In this document: piece by piece, positions 1-8,392 of the stretch
Layout: every line of letters begins with the position of its first letter
Numbering within the stretch: position 1 is the stretch's first letter
From: Pseudomonadota bacterium
GTDB lineage: Bacteria > Pseudomonadota > Gammaproteobacteria > Competibacterales > Competibacteraceae
Direction of reading: 5' to 3'
Length of the DNA: 64,000 bases
Assembly (NCBI GenBank): GCA_022709365.1
Contig: JAKLIY010000001.1
Coordinates: forward strand, 124,001 to 188,000
Notes under the pieces: model-generated
Told to the model about the DNA's origin: nothing
Database searches by the model: none
What the model saw: only the letters and a program-made list of their open reading frames with translations
Program-made: the position numbers and the translations under genes

Positions 1-2
1 CG

Positions 3-320
3 GAGTGGACCAACCTGGTGCGCTGGGTTCTGAACACCCTGATCCTTGCGGAGGAATACGGCGTCACCCGCGATAACCTCAATGCGGTTATCGCTGAGGG
101 TGCCAACCCCCTGGTGCGGCGGACCGCCGACGAGCGGGACTTGCTCGCGCGCTCGTTGGGTGTCCCGCCCCGTTGGGGGATACGGGTACTAAGGGCGGTC
201 GGCAATTATGGCGAGATGTACGAGCGCAACGTCGGGCGCGACAGTCCGCTCAAGATCGAGCGCGGTCTCAACCAGCTCTGGAACCAGGGCGGACTCCACT
301 ATGCGCCACCGATTGATTGA
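3..320 (+). CDS. Amino-acid ABC transporter substrate-binding protein, AapJ/BztA-like (3' part only)
   Basis: Open from the left edge; only the last 105 or so codons are present. The tail, with GNYGEMYERNVG followed by LKIERGLNQLW and GGLHYAPP, matches the C-terminus of the general L-amino-acid periplasmic binding proteins AapJ/BztA. In that family the protein captures polar amino acids such as glutamate, glutamine and aspartate for an ABC permease. The start, signal peptide and any permease or ATPase genes lie outside the window; no aapQMP genes follow. The gene ends at the start of the next permease gene. Family assignment is good; substrate is inferred. Confidence 0.85.
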   Translation, partial: EWTNLVRWVLNTLILAEEYGVTRDNLNAVIAEGANPLVRRTADERDLLARSLGVPPRWGIRVLRAVGNYGEMYERNVGRDSPLKIERGLNQLWNQGGLHYAPPID

Positions 321-331
321 GTGATGCCACA

Positions 332-1669
332 ATGACCAATTTTCAGATTTATCTCACCATCGGCGTCTTCGCCGCCGTGATTCTCTTGATCGCGTTCGAT
401 CTGATCGATATGACGGTCGCCGCCCTGCTCGGGGTCAGCATCTTGATCGCGTTCGGGATCCTCGACGGCAGCGATCTGATGCCGATCGTACACACCGCCG
501 GCGGTCCGCTCGCCCTGCTGTTCGGCGGCATGGTGGTGGCGCGGATACTCGATAAGACGGGGATCTTCGCATGGCTGGGCGAGTACATGCTCCACGCCAC
601 CGGCGGCAGCGGCAAACGACTGCTGCTGCTCATCGTCGCATTGTTGTTGCCGCTCAACGCCTTTCTGCCAAACGCCACTGTCGTCATCCTGGTCGCGCCG
701 ATCATCATCCGCGTCTGTCAGGTGATCGAGGTGGATTTCGTCGGACCACTGATCATCACGGCGATTGTGAGCAACGCGGCCGGGATGCTGACCTTGGTGA
801 GCGACCCCGCGACTTTTCTGGTCGGACGGGCGATCGGGGTGTCGTTTATCGATTATCTGCGGATGGTAAGCCTGGGCGGTCTGCTGGCCGCGCTGGTCGT
901 CGTGCCCTTTTTGCCACGCCTTTTACCACAGGTCTGGAGCGTGCGAGCGACCCTGCCGCCCAGCGTGCGCGTCGCCATCAAACATCCCGCCTTCCTGGTG
1001 CTGTCGCTGCTTGTGGTCTTGCTCATGGTGGCCCTGTTCATCATCGGAGAGTCCTTGCCGACCCGCATCGTCCCGCCCCAGGTCGCGATCATCGGGGCTT
1101 CGCTGGCGCTGCTGGTGGTCTACGGTGTGCGCATCGAGCCGGTCGGCGAGGTGATCCGCGACGTGGACTGGAAGACGCTCGTGTTTCTCGGCGCCATCTT
1201 CACTTTGGTCCAGGCCTTCGTCAAAACCGAGTTACTGCAAGGCCTGTCGATCCAGTTCTACGACTGGTTCGGGACTCGGTTTACGTTGGTGGCGCTCGTG
1301 ACTCTGGCCAGCATCGGCACGATTGGGTTCGTGGTCGCCAATATCCCGTTGGTCGCCGCCGCGCTGGTGATGATCACGGGCTACCTGGTCGCCGCCGAGG
1401 CGGTGCCCGAAACCGCGCTCGCCATCGGTTTTACCGACTGGCCCAACGCAACGCTGCCGGTGTTCGTCGCGATGATGTTCGGCGGCACCCTCGGCGGCAA
1501 CGCCACGCTGATCGGCGCCTCGGCCAATATTGTGGCCGTGGGTATCTGTGCTTCGCACGGCCGGCGCGTGAGCTTTATGCAATTCCTGCGTATCGGGCTA
1601 CCGATTACCGTGGTGCAGTTGTTGGTCGGGGCGCTCTATGTCTGGGTCCTGGCCTCGATTCTGGACTAG
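332..1669 (+). CDS. ArsB/NhaD-type (SLC13-like, ion transporter superfamily) permease
   Basis: A 445-residue integral membrane protein with about ten to twelve hydrophobic segments. Two family signatures are visible: LPNATVVILVAPI near residue 110 and GGTLGGNATLIGASANIV near residue 385, the paired Asn-rich hairpin motifs of the ArsB/NhaD/CitT superfamily. Members move arsenite, Na+/H+ or di/tricarboxylates; the sequence does not tell which. An in-frame TTG at 317 overlaps the previous stop and could be the start, but ATG 332 is more usual. No arsenic-resistance genes are nearby. Its place directly behind an amino-acid-binding protein suggests organic anion transport, but this is weak. Confidence 0.8.
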   Translation: MTNFQIYLTIGVFAAVILLIAFDLIDMTVAALLGVSILIAFGILDGSDLMPIVHTAGGPLALLFGGMVVARILDKTGIFAWLGEYMLHATGGSGKRLLLLIVALLLPLNAFLPNATVVILVAPIIIRVCQVIEVDFVGPLIITAIVSNAAGMLTLVSDPATFLVGRAIGVSFIDYLRMVSLGGLLAALVVVPFLPRLLPQVWSVRATLPPSVRVAIKHPAFLVLSLLVVLLMVALFIIGESLPTRIVPPQVAIIGASLALLVVYGVRIEPVGEVIRDVDWKTLVFLGAIFTLVQAFVKTELLQGLSIQFYDWFGTRFTLVALVTLASIGTIGFVVANIPLVAAALVMITGYLVAAEAVPETALAIGFTDWPNATLPVFVAMMFGGTLGGNATLIGASANIVAVGICASHGRRVSFMQFLRIGLPITVVQLLVGALYVWVLASILD

Positions 1670-1678
1670 TCCCTTCGC

Positions 1679-1703
1679 CCGGATGCTGCGTAGCGGCATC
1701 CGG
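1679..1703. repeat. REP-like palindrome / possible terminator hairpin
   Basis: Perfect 8-bp inverted repeat CCGGATGC / GCATCCGG around a 9-base loop, ten bases after the permease stop. There is no T-run, so it is not a convincing intrinsic terminator. It resembles short intergenic palindromes of gammaproteobacteria; part of the left arm (CCGGATGC) also appears at 16763 beside another palindrome. Confidence 0.5.
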
Positions 1704-1820
1704 ACTGGATTTCGGGTTAAGCTAGGAGGAAGTAACAGGAAGTAACACCACGGATGACCAGCTTACCACCGGTTGCAGCTTGCGGCTGCACTCCATTGAA
1801 CAATTCACAAGGGGCAAACA

Positions 1821-2396
1821 ATGAATAGACGAAACTTCGTTACCGCGGGCCTCTCGCTGGCGGCTCTTGCGCTCTTCACGACGGGCTGCACCACCACCAG
1901 CGGAAATCCCGGCGATCCCGCAATGCAGCGCAAGGCCATCGATTCCGCGGTCGACAGTGCCCTGTCGCGTCTGTACCAGGAAGCACCCGGATCGGAGGAA
2001 ATCGTCGCATCGGCGCGGGGCGTACTGGTATTTCCGTCGGTGATTTCCGCCGGCTTCATCGTCGGCGGAGCGCAAGGTCAAGGCGCATTAAGGCGCGGCG
2101 GCAAGTCCACCGGCTACTTCCGCATGACCGAGGCCTCGGTCGGACTTCAGGCGGGTACGCAGTCGCAGGCGGTGTTCATCCTGTTTATGACACAGGACGC
2201 GCTGGACCGCTTCGAGGCGAGCCGGGGATGGACCGCCGGCGTCGATGGTTCCCTATCGTTGCTGACGGTGGGTGCCAACGCCCGGGTCACGACCCAGACC
2301 GCACAGCAGCCGATCGTGGGCTTCGTGCTGACGAACGCGGGTCTACGGGCGAACGTGAGCCTGAATGGCAACCGGGTGACGCCGCTTGACCTGTGA
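1821..2396 (+). CDS. SYLF-domain (Ysc84-related) lipoprotein
   Basis: 191 residues. The N-terminus is a lipoprotein signal peptide (twin Arg, hydrophobic stretch, lipobox FTTGC with Cys near residue 23), so it is probably membrane-anchored outside the cytoplasm. The rest is a SYLF domain: helical start, then RGVLVFPSV, GFIVGGAQGQG and a C-terminal beta-rich part. SYLF proteins bind lipids in eukaryotes; bacterial ones are uncharacterised. A Shine-Dalgarno AAGGGG lies nine bases before the ATG. It stands alone and converges with the YqhA gene. Confidence 0.85.
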   Translation: MNRRNFVTAGLSLAALALFTTGCTTTSGNPGDPAMQRKAIDSAVDSALSRLYQEAPGSEEIVASARGVLVFPSVISAGFIVGGAQGQGALRRGGKSTGYFRMTEASVGLQAGTQSQAVFILFMTQDALDRFEASRGWTAGVDGSLSLLTVGANARVTTQTAQQPIVGFVLTNAGLRANVSLNGNRVTPLDL

Positions 2397-2596
2397 GCGA
2401 ATCGTCGATCAAGTTTACAGCCCGACATGCAGCCTTGGATGCCACCAGTGCCATATCCGAATTGGCGGCGTCGGCAACGACTGGCAATAGAGATGCATGG
2501 CCGCCCGGAGTTTGGGCATGGCCGCAATGATGACCCGCTCGGCGGCGCCCTTTTTAAACAGGACTCGTCCCCTCATCCGGGAACCGCTTGGCGACG

Positions 2597-3073
2597 TCAA
2601 TCTTTCCGCTCCTCTTTTTTCTTGAGGTAGAAGGTCAGCACGGCAATGATGAGGGCGACCGGAGTGCCGAACGCGAGAAGGTCGTGGCTTCCGTCCCATG
2701 CGACCGCCTCACGGAGGAAGAGCACGGCCAGTACGGCGATGACCAGACTGACGAGGTTGCCTTTCAGGTCGTCGAGATTGTGGACCTCAAGCCAGCGCGG
2801 CAGGGGCAAAGTGTCGTCGATGAAGAGGGAGTACAGGCCCAGGCTGATGATGTAGACGGCAATGGCGATCAGGAATACGTCAACCGCTTCGATCAGCCCC
2901 ACGGCGAGGGCCTTGGCGATTTTGGGCGACACCGCACCCTCCTGGACGACATCCACCACTGCGGCGGCGACGACCAGCGTCTCGTAGACCAACAGCGCGA
3001 GTGAGGTGATGAAGGTGCCGATTATGGCGATGTACACGATGTACTTACTGGAAATGAGGGCACGGCGCAGCAT
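2597..3073 (-). CDS. yqhA: YqhA family (UPF0114) membrane protein
   Basis: 158 residues with three or four hydrophobic segments and a lysine-rich tail (KKKEERKD). The central stretch around SLFIDD and the leucine-rich last helix match UPF0114/YqhA. Function unknown in the family. It starts at ATG 3073, which shares one base with the stop of the upstream ceramidase-like gene (TGATG), indicating translational coupling. A TTG one codon earlier is also open. The two genes form a small two-gene operon of membrane proteins. Confidence 0.85.
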   Translation of the reverse strand: MLRRALISSKYIVYIAIIGTFITSLALLVYETLVVAAAVVDVVQEGAVSPKIAKALAVGLIEAVDVFLIAIAVYIISLGLYSLFIDDTLPLPRWLEVHNLDDLKGNLVSLVIAVLAVLFLREAVAWDGSHDLLAFGTPVALIIAVLTFYLKKKEERKD

Positions 3074-3939
3074 CAATCAAATTCCCGGGCAATGGGAGCG
3101 TTGATCGGTTTAACACGGGTCGAACCCTCGGCAATCCGTTTGGTCGCCGTCCCGTTGCCAAAGTGTTCCTGCGCGGCATCGGCTTTTTTCAAGGTCCGGC
3201 GCAGCAACATGGAACAAACGGTGAAGCCGGCCAGGGCTGCCGCCAGATGCTTGAGCGTGTGACCACTGACCACGCCGCCTAAATAAACCAGCACTTGAAC
3301 ATCGAAGGTTTCCAGAAGCTTGCTCAGTACATACCAGCCGAACACCCAGTAAAGATCGTTGCCCCGGGTGTAACGTGACGGATTGAGCCTCGCCAGCAAG
3401 AGGATGATCACCACAGAATAGCCTTGCAGAATCGCGTAGGGCAGGACATTACCCGTACCTACCCGCTCCGTCGCCCGCCAATAGATGACGGAGGCTGCCC
3501 CGAGCAGCAGCATGGGGACGAGCAGCAGCAATCCCGCCCGAATGTTGATCCGATCCACAATCTGACTCGAAACCAGCCCCATGAACGCGATGGTCATGGG
3601 CAAGCGATCCCAGAACAGCGTCTCATTGTCTGGTGCCAGGTGGTAATAACCCGATCCCAAGGCCGTCAGCAGCGCGCCGAGGAAAAAGACGGCGTAAGGC
3701 CAGCGCTCGCTCTTGAACTCGAAGGACGCACGTCCTCCAAAGACGATGACCAGCCCGGCAATGCCGACGATCAGGAATGCCATATTCGAGACGACATCGA
3801 GAAAATTGTGGATTCCCAACAGGTCGCGCTGATCAGCGAAATGATGGTATTCCAGGGATTGTGGTACGGCCGGCAACAGAAACGCCGCCCCGATGCATAA
3901 AATCGTGAATACAACGATCAATCGGGTTCGCAGGGTCAT
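3073..3939 (-). CDS. Ceramidase-like CREST-superfamily membrane protein
   Basis: 288 residues, about seven or eight membrane segments. Motifs expected for the alkaline ceramidase/PAQR/Per1 (CREST) superfamily are present: Ser/His pairs in GSGYYHLAPDN, an Asp in FWDRLPM, and HxxxH in SGHTLKHLAA near the C-terminus, which would bind a catalytic metal. Known members hydrolyse amide bonds in ceramides or act as receptors; the substrate in bacteria is usually unknown. Start ATG 3939 has GGAG eight bases upstream. Coupled to yqhA. Ceramidase activity is inferred, not shown. Confidence 0.7.
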   Translation of the reverse strand: MTLRTRLIVVFTILCIGAAFLLPAVPQSLEYHHFADQRDLLGIHNFLDVVSNMAFLIVGIAGLVIVFGGRASFEFKSERWPYAVFFLGALLTALGSGYYHLAPDNETLFWDRLPMTIAFMGLVSSQIVDRINIRAGLLLLVPMLLLGAASVIYWRATERVGTGNVLPYAILQGYSVVIILLLARLNPSRYTRGNDLYWVFGWYVLSKLLETFDVQVLVYLGGVVSGHTLKHLAAALAGFTVCSMLLRRTLKKADAAQEHFGNGTATKRIAEGSTRVKPINAPIAREFD

Positions 3940-4098
3940 CAATGTTCTCCGCGAGAGACCCCTCCTTTAGTGCGGGGGGGAAAGAATTTTGCAAAAGTCC
4001 AAGGTGGCTTCCTAGAAAGATTATACCTGTGGGTCGGTAACCTGACTCCTTCAGCCGAAAAGAGTTGGTGTCTGAACGGAAACCCCGAACCCCCTTAG

Positions 4099-4124
4099 GT
4101 TGGGCTGAGCTTTCGAAGCCCAAC
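4099..4124. repeat. REP-like inverted repeat
   Basis: Perfect inverted repeat GTTGGGCT / AGCCCAAC with a 10-base loop. This GTTGGGCT...AGCCCAAC form is typical of dispersed intergenic palindromes in environmental gammaproteobacteria. No T-run follows on either strand. No RAYT-type transposase was seen in the window. Confidence 0.55.
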
Positions 4125-4232
4125 ATCATGAAATTTACATGTCATAAAAATTTTATTTTTTAATTATTTTTATATTTTTCATAGCGATATAAAATTAATT
4201 GGAAAGATTATATTAAGCCGAAACTTGTTATC

Positions 4233-4261
4233 TTGACAGTGAGATCGACCACCACTACATT
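4233..4261 (+). promoter_or_regulatory. Predicted sigma-70 promoter of glsA
   Basis: TTGACA (4233-4238), 17 bases, TACATT (4256-4261). The -35 box is a perfect match and the -10 box matches at four of six positions; a strongly AT-rich tract precedes it. Transcription would start near 4268 and leave a leader of about 175 bases before the glutaminase start codon. Confidence 0.55.
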
Positions 4262-4441
4262 TTTTTGTAGCGTCGGTTAGCCAGCGGGTTGAAACCGTGA
4301 TCGGCCAATTCAAACAACGTTTCGGGTTGGCGAAAACCCGAGCCTGCGATGCCTGCGGATCGCGTCACATTGGACGATCGCTGCAAGGATCCAGCTTCAG
4401 AGCACAAGGGGTTTTTCCTCTTCCAACCAGTGGAGCACAAA

Positions 4442-5446
4442 ATGTTCACCCAGATCGATATCGACGAGGCCACCGCACAGTCGGTCGTTTCCACCGGCCA
4501 TTTGCCGCCGGATCATGAAGTGGCGACCCTGATTACCGAGGCATACGAGCGTTACAAGCCTCTGGATGAAGGGAAGGTTGCGGACTATATACCCGCCTTG
4601 GCCCGCACGCCCCGGGAGCTTTTTGGGGCGTGCGTGGTCGGTATCGACGGCCATGTCTTTGCCGTAGGAGATACGGCGCATGAGTTCTCGATCCAAAGCA
4701 TATCGAAGCCGTTCGTGTTCGCGCTCGTTTGCCAGGCCGTGGGCAGCGAGGAAGCCCGTAGAAAAATCGGGGTGAACGCCACGGGGCTGCCGTTCAATTC
4801 GGTGATGGCGGTCGAGCTGAACGGTGACCGGACCATGAACCCGATGGTGAACGCCGGAGCCATCGCCACCACCAGTCTGGCGCCAGGCGCGACGGCTGAT
4901 GCCAAATGGCAATTCATTCAGGAGGGATTGTCCCGTTTCGCCGGACGCAAGCTGTCCATCGACATGGAGGTGTACGAGTCGGAGGCGGCGACCAACCTGC
5001 GGAACCGTGGCATCGCCAAGCTGCTTGAGGGTTATGAGCGCCTGTATTTTGATGCCCTCGAAGCGACTGATGTTTACACCAAGCAGTGTTCCCTGAACGT
5101 GACCGTCAAAGACCTAGCGGTGATGGGCGCCACGCTGGCCGACGGCGGGGTCAATCCGCTCACCAAGGAGCGCGTGGTCGATGCCGCCATCGCCCAACGG
5201 GTGCTGGCTGTGCTGGCCACCGCCGGATTGTACGAACGCTCCGGCGACTGGCTGTACGAGATCGGGCTGCCCGGCAAAAGCGGAGTGAGCGGTGGAATTG
5301 TCACCGTGTCGCCGGGGAAGGGCGGACTCGGCACGTTCTCCCCGCTACTCGATAGCGCGGGTAACAGCATTAAAGGTCAGCGCGTCACCAAGTTCCTGTC
5401 GGAACGACTGGGACTCAATCTCTTTGCCTCAAAGCCGGCTGCTTGA
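4442..5446 (+). CDS. glsA: Glutaminase A
   Basis: 334 residues, usual for the serine-dependent glutaminase family. It hydrolyses L-glutamine to glutamate and ammonia in the cytoplasm. The SxxK catalytic pair is Ser86/Lys89 in QSISKPF; MNPMVNAGAI, the ESE-type Glu region (YESEAATN), YTKQCS and the C-terminal GLPGKSGVSGGI Gly/Ser loop are all present. The chosen ATG 4442 has GGAG seven bases upstream (4432-4435); the frame stays open to ATG 4349, so a 31-residue longer form is possible. Followed by an MFS transporter and an asparaginase, which suggests a nitrogen-amide utilisation or ammonia-producing unit. Confidence 0.95.
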   Translation: MFTQIDIDEATAQSVVSTGHLPPDHEVATLITEAYERYKPLDEGKVADYIPALARTPRELFGACVVGIDGHVFAVGDTAHEFSIQSISKPFVFALVCQAVGSEEARRKIGVNATGLPFNSVMAVELNGDRTMNPMVNAGAIATTSLAPGATADAKWQFIQEGLSRFAGRKLSIDMEVYESEAATNLRNRGIAKLLEGYERLYFDALEATDVYTKQCSLNVTVKDLAVMGATLADGGVNPLTKERVVDAAIAQRVLAVLATAGLYERSGDWLYEIGLPGKSGVSGGIVTVSPGKGGLGTFSPLLDSAGNSIKGQRVTKFLSERLGLNLFASKPAA

Positions 5447-5528
5447 CCCGCATGGCCGGAATCCATGCCCTCGGTGCGCAACAAGCATGACGCCCGGGCA
5501 GGCCAAAATCTAACCTAATCACTGGAGA

Positions 5529-7298
5529 ATGAATGCCATGACAACAAGTACCGGCGCAATAACCAGCGCTGAGACGCAAATCCGGGCATCCTGGCTGCCG
5601 ATGCTCGCGATAGCATTCGGCCAAGCGCTGATGTCCTTCAACGTCGCCTCGCTGCCGGTCGCGCTGAGCGGCATGGTCAACAGCTTCAACGTGCCGCCGA
5701 CCACGGTTGCTACCGGGATCGTAATGTACTCGCTCGCCGTGGCGGCTTTCGTCATGCTCGGCGCGAAGCTGACCCAACGGTTTGGCGCGGTGTATGTCTT
5801 CCGCGCTGTGGTCGCGCTGTTCGGTGGGGCGCAGGTATTGATGACGTTCAGTCCGACTGCCACCCATATGCTGGCCGCCCAGCTCCTGGCCGGTATCGCG
5901 GGCGCGGCGCTGGTCCCCTCACTCGTCGCGCTGATTGCCAACGAGTACCACGGCCAGCAGCAGGCCACCGCGCTGGGCGCCCTCGGTTCGGCGCGGGCGG
6001 GCGCTGGGGTACTGGCCTTTCTGATCGGCGGCATACTGGGCACCTATATCGGCTGGCGGCCCGCATTCGGGATTCTGATTGTGGTTTCTGCGGTGGTTCT
6101 CCTCCTGAGTTTCAAGCTGAAGCCGACGCGGGGTCGGCCCGAAGTGCAGATCGACCTGTTCGGCGTGTTGCTGACCGCAGCGGGGATCTCGCTCATCAGC
6201 TTCGGCTTTAACAACCTGAACCGGTGGGGTCTCGGTTTTGCGCGGCCTGCCGCCCCGTTCGACTTGTTTGGCATGTCGCCCGCACCGTTCATGATCGTGA
6301 TTGGCATCGTGCTGCTCCAGGGCTTTGTGTTCTGGACGCGCCGCCGCACCGCTGACGGGAAGACGCCGTTGCTCGCGCTGGAGGTGGTCGGCTCTGCGTC
6401 CGAGCGGGCCGCAGTCTACGCGATGTTCGCCGTGGTCGCGCTGGAGGGTGCGCTCAACTTCTCCGTGCCGCTGTACATCCAGATCATTCAAGGTCGCTCG
6501 CCGATTGAGACGGCGATTGCCATGATGCCGTTTAACCTCACCGTGTTCTTCACAGCGATGCTGATCATCAAGCTCTATAACAAGCTGACGCCACAGGAAA
6601 TTGGGCGCTGGGGTTTTACCCTCTGCACCATCGCGCTTTTGTGGCTCGCCTGGGTGGTGCGCAACGACTGGAGCGCGCCGGTCGTCATGATCGGACTGGT
6701 CGTGTTCGGCATCGGCCAGGGGTCGCTCGTGACGTTGTTGTTCAACGTGCTGGTCACCGCCTCGCCCAAGGAATTGGCGAGCGACGTCGGCTCGCTGCGC
6801 GGAACGACCAACAACCTCGCTGCTGCGGTCGGCACCGCCGTCTCGGGCGCGCTGCTCGTGGGTCTGTTAAGCGCCTTCATCGTCGGGTCGCTGGGTGAAC
6901 ACCCGGAACTGAAAGCGGAACTCCAGTCCCAGATTGACCTGGACAACAACATTACCTTCGTGAGCAACGACCGGCTGCTGACGGCCCTGGAGCGCACCAG
7001 CATTTCGCCGGAGCAGGTCCAGGAAGCGGTGCGCATCAACGAGGAGTCACGGCTGCGGGCGCTCAAGATCGGCCTGCTGATCATGGCCGCGCTCTCGCTG
7101 CTGGCGATCTTCCCGGCCGGTCGGCTGCCCAACTACAAGCCGGGTGAGATCCCGACGAGTCCGCCGCCGAACCCTAAGCTCTCGCTGGCGGGGCTGGACG
7201 AGCGCCTGACAAACCTGGAACTCCAGATCGGCGGCAAACCGGGCGAGATCCCGACGAATTCGCTGCCGAAGCGTGAGGACGCGCTGGAAGGAGCATGA
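5529..7298 (+). CDS. MFS transporter, DHA2-like, with repeated cytosolic tail
   Basis: 589 residues with about 14 membrane segments, the size and layout of the DHA2 drug/H+ antiporter group. A motif-A-like stretch (GAKLTQRFG) follows the second segment. A hydrophilic loop of about 70 residues (roughly 450-520) precedes the last membrane segment. The C-terminal tail holds KPGEIPT twice, 33 residues apart, an uncommon feature. Its stop overlaps the asparaginase start by four bases (ATGA), and it lies 82 bases after glsA, so the three genes probably form an operon. Substrate unknown; glutamine, glutamate, asparagine or their products are plausible from context only. Confidence 0.8.
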   Translation: MNAMTTSTGAITSAETQIRASWLPMLAIAFGQALMSFNVASLPVALSGMVNSFNVPPTTVATGIVMYSLAVAAFVMLGAKLTQRFGAVYVFRAVVALFGGAQVLMTFSPTATHMLAAQLLAGIAGAALVPSLVALIANEYHGQQQATALGALGSARAGAGVLAFLIGGILGTYIGWRPAFGILIVVSAVVLLLSFKLKPTRGRPEVQIDLFGVLLTAAGISLISFGFNNLNRWGLGFARPAAPFDLFGMSPAPFMIVIGIVLLQGFVFWTRRRTADGKTPLLALEVVGSASERAAVYAMFAVVALEGALNFSVPLYIQIIQGRSPIETAIAMMPFNLTVFFTAMLIIKLYNKLTPQEIGRWGFTLCTIALLWLAWVVRNDWSAPVVMIGLVVFGIGQGSLVTLLFNVLVTASPKELASDVGSLRGTTNNLAAAVGTAVSGALLVGLLSAFIVGSLGEHPELKAELQSQIDLDNNITFVSNDRLLTALERTSISPEQVQEAVRINEESRLRALKIGLLIMAALSLLAIFPAGRLPNYKPGEIPTSPPPNPKLSLAGLDERLTNLELQIGGKPGEIPTNSLPKREDALEGA

Positions 7299-8287
7299 TG
7301 CTGATGAACAAACCACGTCTTCTCGTCCTGTCGCTCGGCGGGACGATCACCATGGTGCCAAGCGATTCGGGCGGTATCACGCCCAAGCTGGGCGCTGCCG
7401 AGCTGGTGGCGTCGGTTCCTGCGCTCGCCGAAGTCGGCGACATCGACGCGCGGTCGCTGTTTCGCCTGCCCAGCCCATCGCTCACTCCGGCCAACCTGGT
7501 CGAAGTCGCACGGGTGATCGAGGAAGGCTTCGCAGCCGGCTTCGACGGCGCGGTAGTGATCCAGGGCACCGACACCATCGAGGAGTCGGCTTTCCTTCTC
7601 GACCTCCTGGTCGATTCCGACAAGCCGGTGGTGGTGACGGGCGCGATGCGCGGCGCCGATGCACCGGGGGCGGATGGACCCGCCAATCTCCTGTCGGCAG
7701 CCATCGTTGCGGCATCTCCGGAGTCGCACGGTCTCGGGACGCTCGCGGTCCTCAACTATGATATTCACGCGGCGCGTTTCGTCCAGAAGTCGCACACGGC
7801 ACTGCCGTCGGCGTTCCTGTCGCCACTGGTGGGGTCGATCGGCACCCTCATCGAACGGCAGCCACGCTTCTATGTGCGAGTGACGCGCAACCCCAATCTA
7901 TCGGCGGTGGAGGGTCCGCCTGCGCCGGTGGCGCTGGTGAAGGTCGCGATGGGCGACGACGGGCGCCTGCTCAGTTCGTTACCCGGTCTGGGCTACGCGG
8001 GGGTAGTGATCGAGGGGATGGGCGCCGGCCATGTGCTCGCGGACGTCGCTCCACTGGTCGGCGACCTTGCCGCGAAGATTCCGGTGGTGCTCGCGAGCCG
8101 GGCGATGACGGGTCCGGTGTTCACCCATACCTACGGGTATCCCGGTGCCGAGATCGATCTGATCAAACGCGGTGTCCTGCCCGCCGGGTATCTCTCTGGT
8201 CTGAAGGCGCGGCTGCTGCTGGGTCTCGTGCTGCGGTCCGCCAAAGGCGCCGCCAAAGTCTCCGAGGCGTTCGCGCCCTATCAGTAG
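7295..8287 (+). CDS. L-asparaginase family protein
   Basis: 330 residues. Both catalytic threonine motifs of bacterial asparaginase/glutaminases are present: GGTI at residues 15-18 (Thr17) and QGTDTIEE at 90-97 (Thr92, Asp93). A later TGAMRGADAPGADGPANL block also fits. No signal peptide, so it is probably cytoplasmic and turns asparagine into aspartate and ammonia. Three nearby ATGs (7295, 7298, 7304) are possible; AAGGAG just upstream fits 7298 best. Translationally coupled to the MFS transporter. Confidence 0.9.
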   Translation: MMLMNKPRLLVLSLGGTITMVPSDSGGITPKLGAAELVASVPALAEVGDIDARSLFRLPSPSLTPANLVEVARVIEEGFAAGFDGAVVIQGTDTIEESAFLLDLLVDSDKPVVVTGAMRGADAPGADGPANLLSAAIVAASPESHGLGTLAVLNYDIHAARFVQKSHTALPSAFLSPLVGSIGTLIERQPRFYVRVTRNPNLSAVEGPPAPVALVKVAMGDDGRLLSSLPGLGYAGVVIEGMGAGHVLADVAPLVGDLAAKIPVVLASRAMTGPVFTHTYGYPGAEIDLIKRGVLPAGYLSGLKARLLLGLVLRSAKGAAKVSEAFAPYQ

Positions 8288-8392
8288 GTGTCCAGATCAT
8301 CAGGCCAGCAGCATCCTTCGACCGTGACCAAGACCCCATGGCGGAAGAGGGATGCCTTTTTCCAGAGCAGGATTTAACGAAGAGGATGTGAA

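Larger units (their letters stand above)
3940..4441. other. Long intergenic region with AT-rich tract before the glutaminase gene
   Basis: About 500 bases without a convincing gene. It contains a C-rich/G-rich stem near 3958-3982, a REP-like palindrome at 4099-4124, a very AT-rich tract (about 4130-4230, far below the base composition of its neighbours) and a sigma-70-like promoter at 4233-4261. Some short reading frames cross it but show no family resemblance and lack ribosome sites. The AT tract may be an UP element, a nucleoid-protein site or a scar of insertion. Confidence 0.6.

Noticed and set aside
571..1725. A 384-codon open frame overlapping the ArsB/NhaD-like permease
   Set aside because: Composition is Arg/Gly-rich and unrelated to any family; the other frame has clear membrane helices and motifs.
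2415..2699. Minus-strand frame with a segment vaguely like the end of an IS110-type transposase
   Set aside because: Only about 20 residues look suggestive, there are no insertion ends or target duplication, and it overlaps the yqhA gene. A 10-base direct repeat here (GCATGGCCGC twice) is too short to support mobility.
6420..6600. Possible hydrolase or regulator role of the MFS gene's long loops
   Set aside because: No soluble domain motif is visible; the protein is fully explained as a 14-helix transporter with a tail.
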